A program made the translations under genes and the position numbers. The notes under the pieces are model-generated. The model worked only from the letters and a program-made list of their open reading frames with translations. It was not told the origin of the DNA and did no database searches. DNA of 64,000 nt, taken from Hansfordia pulvinata (lineage: Eukaryota > Ascomycota > Sordariomycetes > Xylariales). How positions within the stretch are numbered: the stretch's first letter is position 1; the number at the start of each line of letters is the position of its first letter. This document shows positions 1 through 11,109 of the stretch, piece after piece. The stretch covers positions 186,001 to 250,000 of the forward strand of contig BJKQ01000005.1 in the NCBI GenBank assembly GCA_006538405.1, given 5' to 3'.

Positions 1-346
1 ACACGAGTCGCGAAAGTGACTGGAGTCCTTCGGTTGAATGCATGCGCAGGTTGAAGCATACCTACATACAGCTATGACAAGACGTGGATTAACAACCTCC
101 ACAGCAAAACAACAAGCTCTCGCTATCCGCTTGCAAGGAAACAAGAGAAATCAGGGCGTAAATCATAATGTGCCGTGGCCTGTCCTTCCAATAATTATCA
201 CCCGAAGGTAATACCTCCGCCCAACGTTTCTCTCACCCAGCACACCCGTCTTCCGCCTCCACCGGCTCGAGATTGGAAAACCCCTTCTCGCTTTGACCTC
301 GGCCACATCCCCTGAACGACCCAGAACCGGCCCCGGAACGGCTGCG
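1..346. other. Intergenic flank, no gene seen
   Basis: No open frame with coding character. This is the 3' flank of the glutamine-rich gene on the minus strand. Confidence 0.5.
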
Positions 347-792
347 TCAGTGGGGCGGCGGGTAGAAGAGCTGCTGCTGCTGCTGCTGCTGCTGCATGTT
401 CAGGCTCTGTGAGTTTGGATGTAGATGTGGCTGGGCATGGCGCTGCTGGGGAAGAAGCTGGAGCGGGGCCGGAGGAGGGACGCGGATGACGGCGGCCAGG
501 GCATCGGCAACTTGTTCCCGGCTGCAGGCGTGCCGGGCAGCAACCGCGGCCAGGGGAAAGGAGGCACGCGCCGTCTCGGCCACGTCGGCCAGAAGATGCT
601 GCGGGTGCGGGTCGTTGCTGTTCTGCTGCTGCTGCTGCTGCTGCGGCGGCGGCGGCGCAGGCTGTGCTGAGGTTGTTTTTGTAGTGCTGGTGGTGGTGGT
701 GGTGGCGGCGACTGCGTCTGCGGCATTGGTGTAATTGGGAGGGGGGAGTATTGCTGGTGCGATGCTAGCGGGGCGCGGGATTGGCTTTGTTG

Positions 793-835
<43 letters not shown>

Positions 836-2550
836 GTTTGGGAGTAGCATTGGCCTCGGGGTTGGGACCAAGACTGAATTTGTTGACCTGGTAAAGAAGC
901 GGGGACGATGCTGTCTCTCGGTGCCGTGTCGGCGAGGCCCGCGCCGGTCGGATGGCCGCCCGGGCCCTGCCGTTCTCCCTCGGCGCTCCGGGACGGGTAG
1001 GGGCCGGGCCGCTGCTGCTGCTGCTGCTGCTGCGGGCCGAGGCCAAGGCCAAGGGTAGGGTGCGTCACCGGGGGCGGCATGCATAACGCTGCTGCAGGGT
1101 TGCCGTAGGGAGGGGCTGTGATCATGCCGCTGCTGCTGCTGCCGCCGCCGCCGCCGTCACCAGCTGGATCCAGGAACATGGGCGGTTGCGGCTGTTGATA
1201 GGGAGGACGGTACGGATATGTCTGCCCCGGCTGCACGTTGATGCCCATCGGCCAGAAGAGCCCCGCCTGCGCCTGCGCCTTCGCGAGTTTCTGCTGACGG
1301 ATCCGGATGCACGTCCGGCAGCGAGATCTGGGGCCAGACGGGGCCCCGGGCAAGGTGCAGTTGCTGCCGCGACCGTCGGCCATCGCTTTGGCGCTCTCCG
1401 GCGCGCCCCGTGTTGCCCGCGCCCGGGCCTGTTCGTCTTGCTGGCCGGCAGTGGGCATCTGCCTCTCCACCGACGGTCTCTGCTGAAGAGCTGCTTGGTG
1501 CATCTGGTGGTGCTGCGGGCTTCTTTGAACCATGCCGGCGGTCGACGGTGCTGGCCTCATTGCGCCGGGAGTTGCTTGGTGCTGGCCATTGCCCGGGTTG
1601 GCCTGACATGCTGGGCTGCTTCTTGCGATCGCCTGCTGTATCTGCGCCCCAATAGGCGGCGGCGGCGGCAGGGGCGTCGTGTCGGTAGCCCCGTGATGAG
1701 GGATAGCTTGAGACGTCTGCCTGTGCGGAGGCGGCTCCAGGTGCTCTGCCTGGGCTTGCGTGCCGCGGTAGAGATCGGCGAGGGCCTGCTGGTACTTATT
1801 CAGTGGGCCTATGAAGCCGTCTCCGGGGTAAATAGGATCGCTCGGCTGGTCTGCCGGCGCCTGAGGCACCTGTTGCTGTAACGTCTCCGTGTCGTGAGGC
1901 TGCGATGCTTCCTGGGGCGGTGCAGGGCCCCGGACAGGATGCAATTGACCAGGGCTCTGGCTGAAGGCCGGGCCGATGAGCATCGCCATGGAGGCACCGC
2001 GTCCGTCGTGAGCGGTAGCTCCAGTACGTTTGTCCGACTGCGAGTTCAACACTGCCACGCCCGTGGTGCCGAGTGTCCTCGGGGACTGGTCTTCATGTTG
2101 GCGTGGCGCGGCCCCGAGCTGCCCAGGTGGACCAGGTAGCCCTGTCGCTATAGGGGGTTGGTTATCAACAGCATCCAGCCCCGCAGCCGGCGGCACCTGC
2201 GTTAGGTTCTCGATCTGGGCGTTCTTGTCCGACAGCCTCCGGCGCTTGACCGGCTTGGCCGAGACAAACTGGACATCGTCCTCGCGGCCGTGCCGTTTGA
2301 CCGAAATCCCCGAGGTAGTGTTCACCCCCTCGCCTATGACGGCTTGTGATACAGGAGCTCTCGTCTGCTGGATTCCGGGTTGAGAGCACCCAGCCTGCAT
2401 GGGTTCGACTTGAGGCAGTTGGTAATCGTCCGCCCGGGGCTGAGCAGCAGAAACGGGAGCACTGTATTGAAGCCCGGGAATCTGTCCGCCGGGCATGGAA
2501 AATGAGTGCGTAGGAAAGAACGTGTTGTAGGCATGGTTGCAATCCGTCAT
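347..2550 (-). CDS. Glutamine/proline-rich hypothetical nuclear-type protein (frame break near C-terminus)
   Basis: I do not recognise the family. The start chosen is the ATG at 2550 (MTDCNHAYN...); another in-frame ATG lies at 2631. Visible features are a basic cluster KPVKRRRLSDK that could be a nuclear localisation signal, a conserved-looking stretch GPLNKYQQALADLYRGTQAQ, a CRTCIRIRQQKLAKAQ segment, and polyQ tracts including one of about 16 Q at 787-834. The C-terminal 110 or so residues (HLLADVAETARASFPLAAVA...) are in another frame, ending at 347. The switch is explained by one missing C in the coding-strand C6 run at 741-746. With C7 the reading passes through SPPPNYTNAADAVAA into PPPPQQQ and the total is 734 aa. 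As written, the upstream frame ends at 400 in arginine/serine nonsense. A transcription-related role is only a guess from composition. Confidence 0.6.
787..834 (-). repeat. CAG/CAA trinucleotide repeat encoding polyQ
   Basis: Sixteen consecutive glutamine codons on the minus strand, mostly CAG with five CAA at the end. It lies inside the glutamine-rich gene. Shorter CAG runs occur near 371-393, 621-642 and 1009-1032. Likely length-variable between strains. Confidence 0.85.
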
Positions 2551-3910
2551 ATTGGACAGTATTGTCAGCTGGCTACTGCTTTGCCGGCCTGTTAGCAAGT
2601 TCTCTTGTGCGATGGAATGATCTTCTGGCATTATTGAGCAGCTGGTAGCACAAGCATTAAAGGAGGATGGCAGAAATATATACCAGCCAAATTGGAGCCG
2701 TGAATCATGATACCCAGCCATCCAGACAAGACGTGGTGCTCGGGTCAGAGGACTGTGCCATGCCTGGAAGCTCCAGATCACCAGGGCTGCCCAGTCTGCT
2801 GTCATTCAGTTAATCACACCCTGTCACAAACAGAAGCCTGGCAATGTTAACAGCCTGAAAGGAAGTGCTTTGACACGGAATTCTAACCGATGAAGCAGCC
2901 TTCAAAGGCAGGCTTCATGTGGCATTTGGAAGCAACGGCAGAATGATGCAGCCCAGGCAGGAGAAAGCCTGGTAAACGACAATGGTGTGATTGTTCAAAT
3001 AAGGCCTGCTTGGGATAGGCAATGTGCCATTAAAGATAAAGTAGGTAGCATATTGCTGTGGAATACGGGGCCTGGGTCGACCATGGTTCTATCTGAACAT
3101 GATTTGCTGGCAGCTAAGGTCACCTGCATTTAAGCAGAGGGTAGAGGTCAGCATGATTTAACTAAGCTGACTTGGTAGCAGTATGTCCAAAACTAAGACA
3201 GGTCACTGCCAATGATCATGAGAACAAGCTGAAAGAGCCTTACCGGGTTCCTCGAGTCTTTGCTTAGAACGACTAGACGTCAATTCTGTCCTATGCCGAC
3301 TTCGTGTTCCAATATTCTCAGTTATCAGAAGGTGATTTGCGGAAGGGCACCAAGCAAACAGGCAAAGATGTGCGGATGAAAGGCGGACAGCCCACCTTTC
3401 GCAGCAACGGTCTAAGCTAACCCGATTCGTAGCTGGGCCTACCCCACCCCCACTTGCGTACCTTCCGCGAGCCGTTGCTCCTGCTCCTGCCTGTAGAAGA
3501 GGTAGGTACTCGTAGATGCGGCGGCGCCTTCCAGCCTGATCCGACGTGTATCCCCGTATGCATTACCTAACGTGAGCTTTCAATGTTCAATGTTGTCCAT
3601 CCACCCGCTCGACATCAAATCCAACTCTTGAGAGCCTAGGTCGTGTTGCCCTCGTCCGCATCTCCCGAATCTTTACGTTCGACCCCCCAGCGCTCCAGTC
3701 TTGTCCGCCGGGCTCGCGCGCTTCCTGGTTACCGTTCAAGCCCAGACCACGACCGACAACGAACCATTTCCACCATTGTCGTCATCTCTGTCGCCTCCAC
3801 CAAGCTCTTCTCCCCTCCCCTTCCCCGTTTGCTGCGACCCTCCTCCTCCAGCTCCCACTGCCACCGAGCCACCTTTCACATCGCGCGCCACAAGCGTGTC
3901 TCGGCTCATC
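2551..3910. other. Divergent intergenic region between the Q-rich gene and CSN6
   Basis: About 1.36 kb with no supported gene. It should hold both promoters. The part from about 3780 to 3890 is strongly pyrimidine-rich (CT/CCTCC blocks), typical of fungal 5' leaders next to a start codon. Confidence 0.5.
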
Positions 3911-5210
3911 ATGGCGCCTGCCGCGGACAAGCCGAACCCTCTCCTGTCTCTGCAGACCTCCTCCGAGTCGGGCCTCCAGGCCATCCTGCACCCTCTGGTC
4001 CTCCTGACCATCTCCGACTACATCACCAGGCACACGCTTCGCAAACAGCCCGCCCCCATTGTCGGGGCTTTGCTTGGCCAGCAAAATGGCCGCCACATTA
4101 CCATAGAGCATGCCTTTGAATGCGCCACCGTCACCCAAGGTGGTAAAGCCACCCTCGAGCCTGCTTGGTTCGCGGGCAGATTGGATCAGAGTGCGTTCGC
4201 CCCTGCCTTCATCCACCTCTCACTTGGCTTTCGCACTGCCTGCTGACATCCCTACCAGTGCGTCAGATTCACTCTTCCCCGCAACTCGACCTCATCGGCT
4301 GGTACACCGTTCTTCCCAAATCCGGGCCGATCCCTGATATCTTGCCCATTCACAACTGGCTCATGTCGGAGCACAACGAATCGTCCTTGCTGCTGGCTTT
4401 CCACCCGGAGGAAGCCCTCGACCACTCAGCCGGAAGTCGACTCCCCCTGACCATCTACGAGTCGCTGTACGAGGCTGATGACAAGGCCGCGCTTGACAAG
4501 AACGCCCTCCAAGATGAGGACAAGGAAATGCGCGACAGAGAGGCCCCGCTTGAGCTGAGGTTCCGCGAACTTCCCTACTCCGTCGAAACTGGGGAAGCCG
4601 AGATGATCAGCATGGATTTTGTTGCCCGTGGCGCAGGAAATGCTGCGATGGTTGAGCCGAAGCAACAGAAGGCCCCCCGGCCGATGCCAAAGGAAAAGGG
4701 AAGGCCAAGACAACCGAGGAGCCAAGCCCCGATGGTGATAACGTTCTGTCGACGGAAGAGGAGGAGATGATCGGTGCCCTGACCGCAAAGACCAACGCCG
4801 TCAAGATGCTGCAGTCGCGCATCAATCTTCTGATCGCCTATCTGGAGCGACTTCCCCCATCCTATCTTTCCAAAGACTCGACGGCTTCAGAACAGACCAG
4901 CGACAAGGAGCCGATAGCTCCATCTCACACAATCCTCCGGTCCATCAATGGCCTAGTCAACCGACTCCCGCTTCTTGTACCGGCCGACTTGGCGGCTTTC
5001 CAGCAAGAGGTACTGAGCGAAGCCAATGATGTCAGACTTGTTGGTCTGCTCAACGACATTATGCAGAGCGTCACCAAAGTCAGAGACGTGGGCAAAAAGT
5101 ACGGCGTCGTGGAAACTGCAAAGAACTATCAAAAGAAACACATGGATCTACGAGAAGCGACTGGGATTGACAGGGGCTTTATGATGAATACCGGCGATCT
5201 CAACATTTAG
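3911..5210 (+). CDS. csn6: COP9 signalosome subunit 6 (MPN-domain protein), frame break at a C-run
   Basis: CSN6 is a structural, metal-free MPN- subunit of the COP9 signalosome, which removes NEDD8 from cullins. The start is ATG 3911 (MAPAADKPNP), and intron 1 is 4191-4258 (GTGCGT...CCAG). The MPN fold is recognisable: HPLVLLTISDYITRH near residue 32, then IVGALLGQQNG, and after the intron LDLIGWYTVLPKSGPIPDIL. The catalytic JAMM histidines are absent, as expected for CSN6. The C-terminal helical part LLNDIMQSVTKVRDVGKKYG is in a different frame from the MPN part. The frames rejoin if the C6 run at 4673-4678 is C7 (reading KAPPADAKGKGKAKTTEEP), giving 410 aa. As written, the product would stop at 4768-4770 after basic nonsense. 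It diverges from the Q-rich gene. Confidence 0.9.
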
Positions 5211-8200
5211 CAAGAGTTCTGCTGGTGCTGCACTGAATGGCTGACTATGCCCTGTCAACACACCTAGAGAAATCGCCCAGTCGCTTCCACCTGGCATACA
5301 ACGGCTGGAGATTGGCTGCGTGCAGGGCTTTGCAGAGCTGCTGTCGTCCTATCTGAGAGACTCTGCATTCATGATGAACCCGACCTCAGTGGAAGAAGAT
5401 AGTCGCCCACAAGAGGCGCGATAGGGGTTTGTCAAATGACACTTCATGGCATGGCGAGTGTCGCTGTTATGCAGCAGACCAAGCAATCAAACGCTGTACA
5501 TCATTATGGATGCTCAGGCCGGCGCCGGGGGCAAGAACAGGACGGCTTGACGAGGCTCCCAAGAGATGATTACGAAGATAATGACAAGCAATGAATGGAA
5601 CACAGCAACAAACGGGCATGGCCGACTCGGGAGTACGCATGGCTTATCGTAGTATAAACCGCAAGCTATCGTCCTACGTGTTCGTGCATTGGGACGAGTA
5701 AACGCCCTTCTACATAGATTGTCGATGCGTCGTCCTAGCCCAAGAAAGGCGTGTAGATGGCTTAACATGTGTCGCCACAATACCCTGCGCCAAGCAACCT
5801 TCGAGGACAGAAAGCGTCTCTATCACTCAGGAGCCAAGCCTTGGTCCCTACCCCGATTCACCCCTGACGACGTTGCATATTCAGGTGCTGATTCCTACCA
5901 AGGCCATCCACAAGTGGGCAGCTTGTTTCGGACAACGGAAGCTGGCGGTACGCGCACAAGCCAATATGTATCTGTTGTCAAGCAGAGGGGCTTGACATGT
6001 GATAGTGGTCTTTAAGCGCGAGAAAAGGTGGGTGGGTAGGTGATGGTCACATCAAGCTGATCGGTTGAGGGGGTCCAAGGTGACACGGATACGTGCCACT
6101 CGGTCGTCGCCGTCGCGAATGGACATCCGTATATCGCCTTGCTTTCTTCGACGGCTTCAATGGCGTACAGCCGGGCGCGTCACCGCCGCATGCTGAAAAT
6201 GCATGAAATTCCGGCGCTCACGCTTCTGGTAGGTGCACTTATATCGACTCGCTATCTTTCCGTGAGTTCTTCCTGCGAGTAGGATGTTGCCCGTGGGCAA
6301 GGCAGGGTGAGGTGAGTCTTGTTCTGCAGTTCTCGAGTTGGAGGGGTCCTACCATCTGTCATCACATACATTTACATAGAGAGTGGCTACCCCTCCTTCT
6401 TTGCTCTGCTCTGCTCGTCGTTGCTGCACGTTTTGGGCGACCGGTCCAGCCCTTTTTCGGCCACTAACGCTACACCGGTCAGGTGTAGAGCTGAAGCTGG
6501 ACGTTTGATACAAATCCCGGGTGGCTAAACGAATGAAAAGAGGACAGGCGCGGGACCTCATCCCATATCTTGTATTCGGAGGCTCTCTTGCCGGGCTTCC
6601 CCGTGCTTTGTGGGGTTTTGACAGCGGATAGGGGCCGGGGCGTTAATCCGGTATCGCTCTCAAGGATTCCTTTGAGTCTATTGGCTTTCTGCACTCCGCG
6701 GACGTAGTGCCGATACCGCAGTCGACGACAGCAAGTTGAAGCGGATCTTCCCGTTGGTTGATCTCCGGCTCTTGGACCAGACCAAAAGCACATGGCTCCA
6801 GGTAGGGATGTAAGGGGACCAGATGTTCCACCAACACCAGCCTCTTTTGCACTGGCCGTAAACCGGAAGCTTCGACACGTGTCGATGTTTGGGCACACCT
6901 TGAAACGGAGAATTGGCATCTCATAGACACACGGAGACGGCTTCCATGACTAGTTTGCGAGGGGTCTGGGGCCGGTTCAGTGCGAGTTGAGGCGAATGCT
7001 ACGTCGACCCATCCATGGCCGCGCATAATTCGGTCAGCACGTATGCAGCCATGATTGCGAAGCATAGGTAGGCACCTAGCTTTTTTCTGTGCGTCCAATC
7101 GGAATCCAGTTCGAGCCAGCCAATCTTGTTGAGATGGCCTGTCGAGGGCACCTTGAGGGACGGCAGGCGAGGAAGCCGTATATTGGTGGCCGCGAGGGCG
7201 CTACCGAGTCGATCGACCGTTGCAACCGGACAAGACGCCCGATCCAATAGTGGAAAGATGTGTCAAAACCCGAGTTATTGGCACCGGGTTGGACCCTAGG
7301 AGATAGGTAGTTGAGCTCGGAACGGACCCAGTTGGAACGGAGCAGTCGTCTCGGGGGTGCTGAGAAGGTGTCGCGTATCCAGGATCATGGGCTCTCAAGG
7401 GTGTGTCGTTGTCCGCCACATTGCTCTTTGGGGAATAGGGACTGATGCGTCAGAATTCTGTTACCAGGGACCGGGAACTCGTGAGGCCTGGCAGGCTGAG
7501 GTGAACGCATCTACCTGGAAGCCTCCTTTCATTCGAGCGGATGGCTGCTCTTGCGCAAGTTGCATCGGGCCCGCACGTGCAATGTCGCAATGGCCAATGG
7601 AAAAGGCACCTGGGTCAACGGGGGATGTGTGCACCATGCCGGGGGGCATGTGCGAATACAGGGTTCCGTGTCGGGCGGCGTCTGTAATGGCACGCCGGAT
7701 GATGCCATCGTGTGTCAAGTCGAGGGAACGCATGATGCTACTGTGGCGATGCAGTTTGGTATAGGACAGCGTGGGCTACGCGCGTTGATGGGCCCATCGT
7801 CGACGTTGGCGGCCGGCAGATTCGGGGTCATGCCGTGCAAGTGTCAATCCACCGTGGAAGCCGGAGATGAGTGGAAGTATGCCGAGGTTCGATATCGGAG
7901 GCCAGTGCCATTCCCGTCAGCATCACTACCTCAATATTGACGGTGCGGTTTGTCAAGTGTACTGCATGTGATGTCGTCGTTCAGATTTTCGCATATCCGC
8001 TCTTGCCAGGCGGCTTATTAGCTCCGTCCGCGCACCCAAACGCGCGCCCTCCCACCCTGATGCCGATACCCACAGGGAAGGAAGCACTTGATCACACAGC
8101 GAACGCTTGGAAAGAGCGCCCTACTTAGGAGGCAAGGTAGATACATGTATTCTCTAACACGTACCTCCCCGGCAACCTTGAATGCCACAAACCCGGAAAG

Positions 8201-11109
8201 CTTACGAGTACCTGACGCAAATCCGACGATTTATCTTCATCTCGTCTGCCTCGCTACGACTACTTGGTCGAAATGGTGACGATCTCGGCTCTCGACCTCG
8301 GCTGCGGCCTCAAGACCGGCCCCAGCAAGAGCAACCGCCAGCCTCAAGTTCTCTGTTGCTCGTACGTTTGTCGCTCCAAACTCTTGCGGGGCTCCTCTGA
8401 TGGCAGGGGTTGCTGCAACCACCCAGGTTGCAGTTGGAGACAAGGCGCCGCGATTCTTGCAGACAGGCCGGGATCCTCGACCAGACCGGTTCGTCCAACC
8501 GCACGCCATCGTTACCCTGTCTCCGACCCCTTCTCGACTTTTACCGCATGTGGATGAGTAAACAAACCACAGAATGCGTCCGGCCTAAAGTGTGCATCCA
8601 GTCCGAGTCACCCTAACCGCCTCCGAACAGCATCTGCGTCTGAGGGCGAGCTACGAGTATGAGCGAAGTCTTCGGACAACTGGTCCGGGATGACGACTTC
8701 TTCTTTTCGCTCTGGTTTGCGACACTACGAGTACGCGCAACCCGTTTGCGGGTCGACAACCGACGATGAGCCCCATCTGGAAAGACAGAAGTAGCCTGGC
8801 GCAGCATCGATCCGGGGGCGGTGTGCCCGGTCTGCCACCCGACCTTTTATCGTGACCTGCATCGCCTTTCCTGCGGAGTTTCCCACTCGTCTACTGTCGC
8901 GATGCGCAGCCGCGACGCGGAGCATGGTGGAAGGCGGGGCTTAGCACATCGGCTGTTGGCACCATCCAAGAGCCTTCTTCTGGAGCTCTGGACCTGCCCG
9001 GGGAACGAGCTGTGGCTGCGAGAGCAAGGAACTCGTAAGAGTGAACTTGTTGCGAACGCAGTCAGGGGTCCGACGCAGGACGAGGACCTTTCCGAACGAA
9101 GCTGCTCACCGTGCCACCCTTGTCGCTAGATGGGTGGTCTAGCCTTGATTTTCACCGTGCAGCTGGAACGGAGTCTCGCCGCACTGCACCTACGACAGCT
9201 CTCAGCCAGTCTGGCCCGGAACCAACGAGAATGCAAGACTCTCGTCCTTTTTGCGCCTGGCATACGGCGCACCGCTGGTCGAGGAGATGCGTTTGCAGAC
9301 ATAAACTAGGCTATGAAATTGAGCACTACTCATGTGTTGCACCAGGCCTGCCGGGAGTTGCAATGATAACAGGACTTGATCTTCATCTCACTCTAGCAGG
9401 GAATGCGTGCACTCTATGCACGCTGCTCCGGCCGCCGATTTTGTCGGAAGAAGCCCCGAGTGTCTTTCGAATATGGAAAAGCTCCAACTCGCCCCCGGGA
9501 ATATCAAGGCTCCTGTTATGCAATCTTCAGCGCAACCATGCCACAGACCGTGCTGGGATAATCGCGGCACGAAGCTCCGGGATTCGATTTCGCGAACAAA
9601 GCCAATCACAGTGCGGTACTGGGTTAGATCAGCACCGTCGGCGCAATCTTCTCCCCACACTTTTGCCGGCCAGAACAGCCATCTCAATACGTCAGAGGTC
9701 TTTTAGATGGCAAGACCTTTACGGAGTAGGCGAGCTGCAAATCACTCCAATCTGTCGCCGCAATCGGAGACAGGGTAGCGGCTTCAAAGCAGGACGGTCC
9801 CTCTGGATATGCTGGGTGCATTCACAAGCTCTTCACTGGACACGCAGAGTACGTACGAGCAGAGAAAATCCGTGTCGAGTCCCAGATCGAGGTGGAGACA
9901 CAAATCTGCAAGCAACCGGGAATAGCTTTAGCTGGAGGTGAGCGTGCGGAGCACATGCATCACAGAAGCTCAACTCTGACCTTCGAGGGGATCGTCTCGC
10001 CCGTGGTTATCAGATTGCATGGTATCGATCAGCCCAAGCTCCGAAGGGTCCAGGGGTCGCCCATACGAGAACCAGGCTGCTAACCAGAGCACATTTGCAC
10101 ATGCAAATGCATCCACCCTCGCAGGCGTACGCCTTCTTCTTCGGTTGCTACTTGCTTCATTGGCCGAATGAAGGCAAGGGGCTGGGAGCAACGTTAGTAA
10201 TTCTTCGTCTTGTGTGACTTTGCTGAAGAGACAGTGCCACGACGACGCCCGCTCTCGGGCCGTGGCCCCCGAGAAAGACCACTGCCCAGCTTTGCTCATA
10301 CGCGTCGCTTTGGAGACTGCAGCGTGCTTCTTCTGTCAAATGTGCCTTATCTCGACTCCCTACCAGGGTAGACATAGTTCTCCTAGCAGCGACGATCACC
10401 AATCTGCCTCAGGGTCGGCCCTCCTGTGCATCACAGTACAGCATCGTTGTCATGGTCTCGCACTTTTTTCTCTTTTCTTTCTTTTTTGGTTGGCGTCGTA
10501 TCCACACCAGGGACCACCCTGCATCGTCGCTGCTCGCGAGAGCATGGACGAACATGCCCCAGCAGGGAGGGACTGCAAGCCTGTCACTGATTGAGCTCCA
10601 GATCGAACGGCCAATAATGAGGCTGCCCGAGATAACACGTCGCTTCGGAGCTCAGAGCCCGCCGGCTCGATGCGCTTGGCGTGTCTGGCCACGCATTCAC
10701 TTCCGAATCCTCCCTCGGAGCCGACATTCGAATAGCCGCTGTCGACCTATCCACGGATCTATGGGTTGTGAAGCTAGGTCGACCTTTTGCTACTCACGGA
10801 ACGGTGGGGAGAGTTCCGTCGGCTGACCACAGGTCTTATATCCAAGGTACTAAACCCCAAGCCCGACTGCCGTCCCCAGGTCAGGAGCTCTTGTCTCTAG
10901 AAAAAGCCAGACAAGTCCTTTCTGCATCAACTTCACAACTTTTGTCGAATTAATCACCTGACCAGCGGAGTCTATTGTGCTTCTACCGAGTGACTGTCAA
11001 AAGAACCCCGGCTCCCCAGGTACATCCACACCGACCATCTGCTGGGGACTGCATTGGCCCATATCACACACACATCCCACACATCCCACGCCGACGACCG
11101 GTAGCCCCC
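5211..11109. other. Gene-poor 5.9 kb region
   Basis: No gene could be supported. Many short open frames occur on both strands, without recognisable domains, splice structure or consistent coding character. One possible decayed coding remnant is listed separately (9538-10083). I saw no transposase, reverse transcriptase or terminal repeats. TAGGTAGG-type words occur near 6030. Confidence 0.45.
9538..10083 (+). pseudogene. Possible decayed coding remnant, family unknown
   Basis: One plus-strand frame has protein-like character but three stops: TAA near 9559, TAG near 9625, TAG near 9730. After the last stop, about 117 codons stay open with amphipathic, charged composition (SVAAIGDRVAASKQDG, HKLFTGHAEYVRAEKIRVES). 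An upstream piece reads FDFANKANHSAVLG. I do not recognise the family. It could be a decayed gene or chance. Confidence 0.25.

Noticed and set aside
396..1084. Plus-strand open frames with poly-Cys, poly-Leu and poly-Ala
   Set aside because: They are read from the antisense of the CAG repeats of the Q-rich gene.
7461..7940. Overlapping open frames on both strands around 7.5 kb
   Set aside because: Some protein-like words on the minus strand (DAARHGTLYSHMPPGM) but no recognisable family, start context or splice structure.
9111..9941. 276-codon open frame on the plus strand
   Set aside because: Arg/Ser/Cys-rich, no domain, and the more protein-like reading is in another frame of the same DNA.
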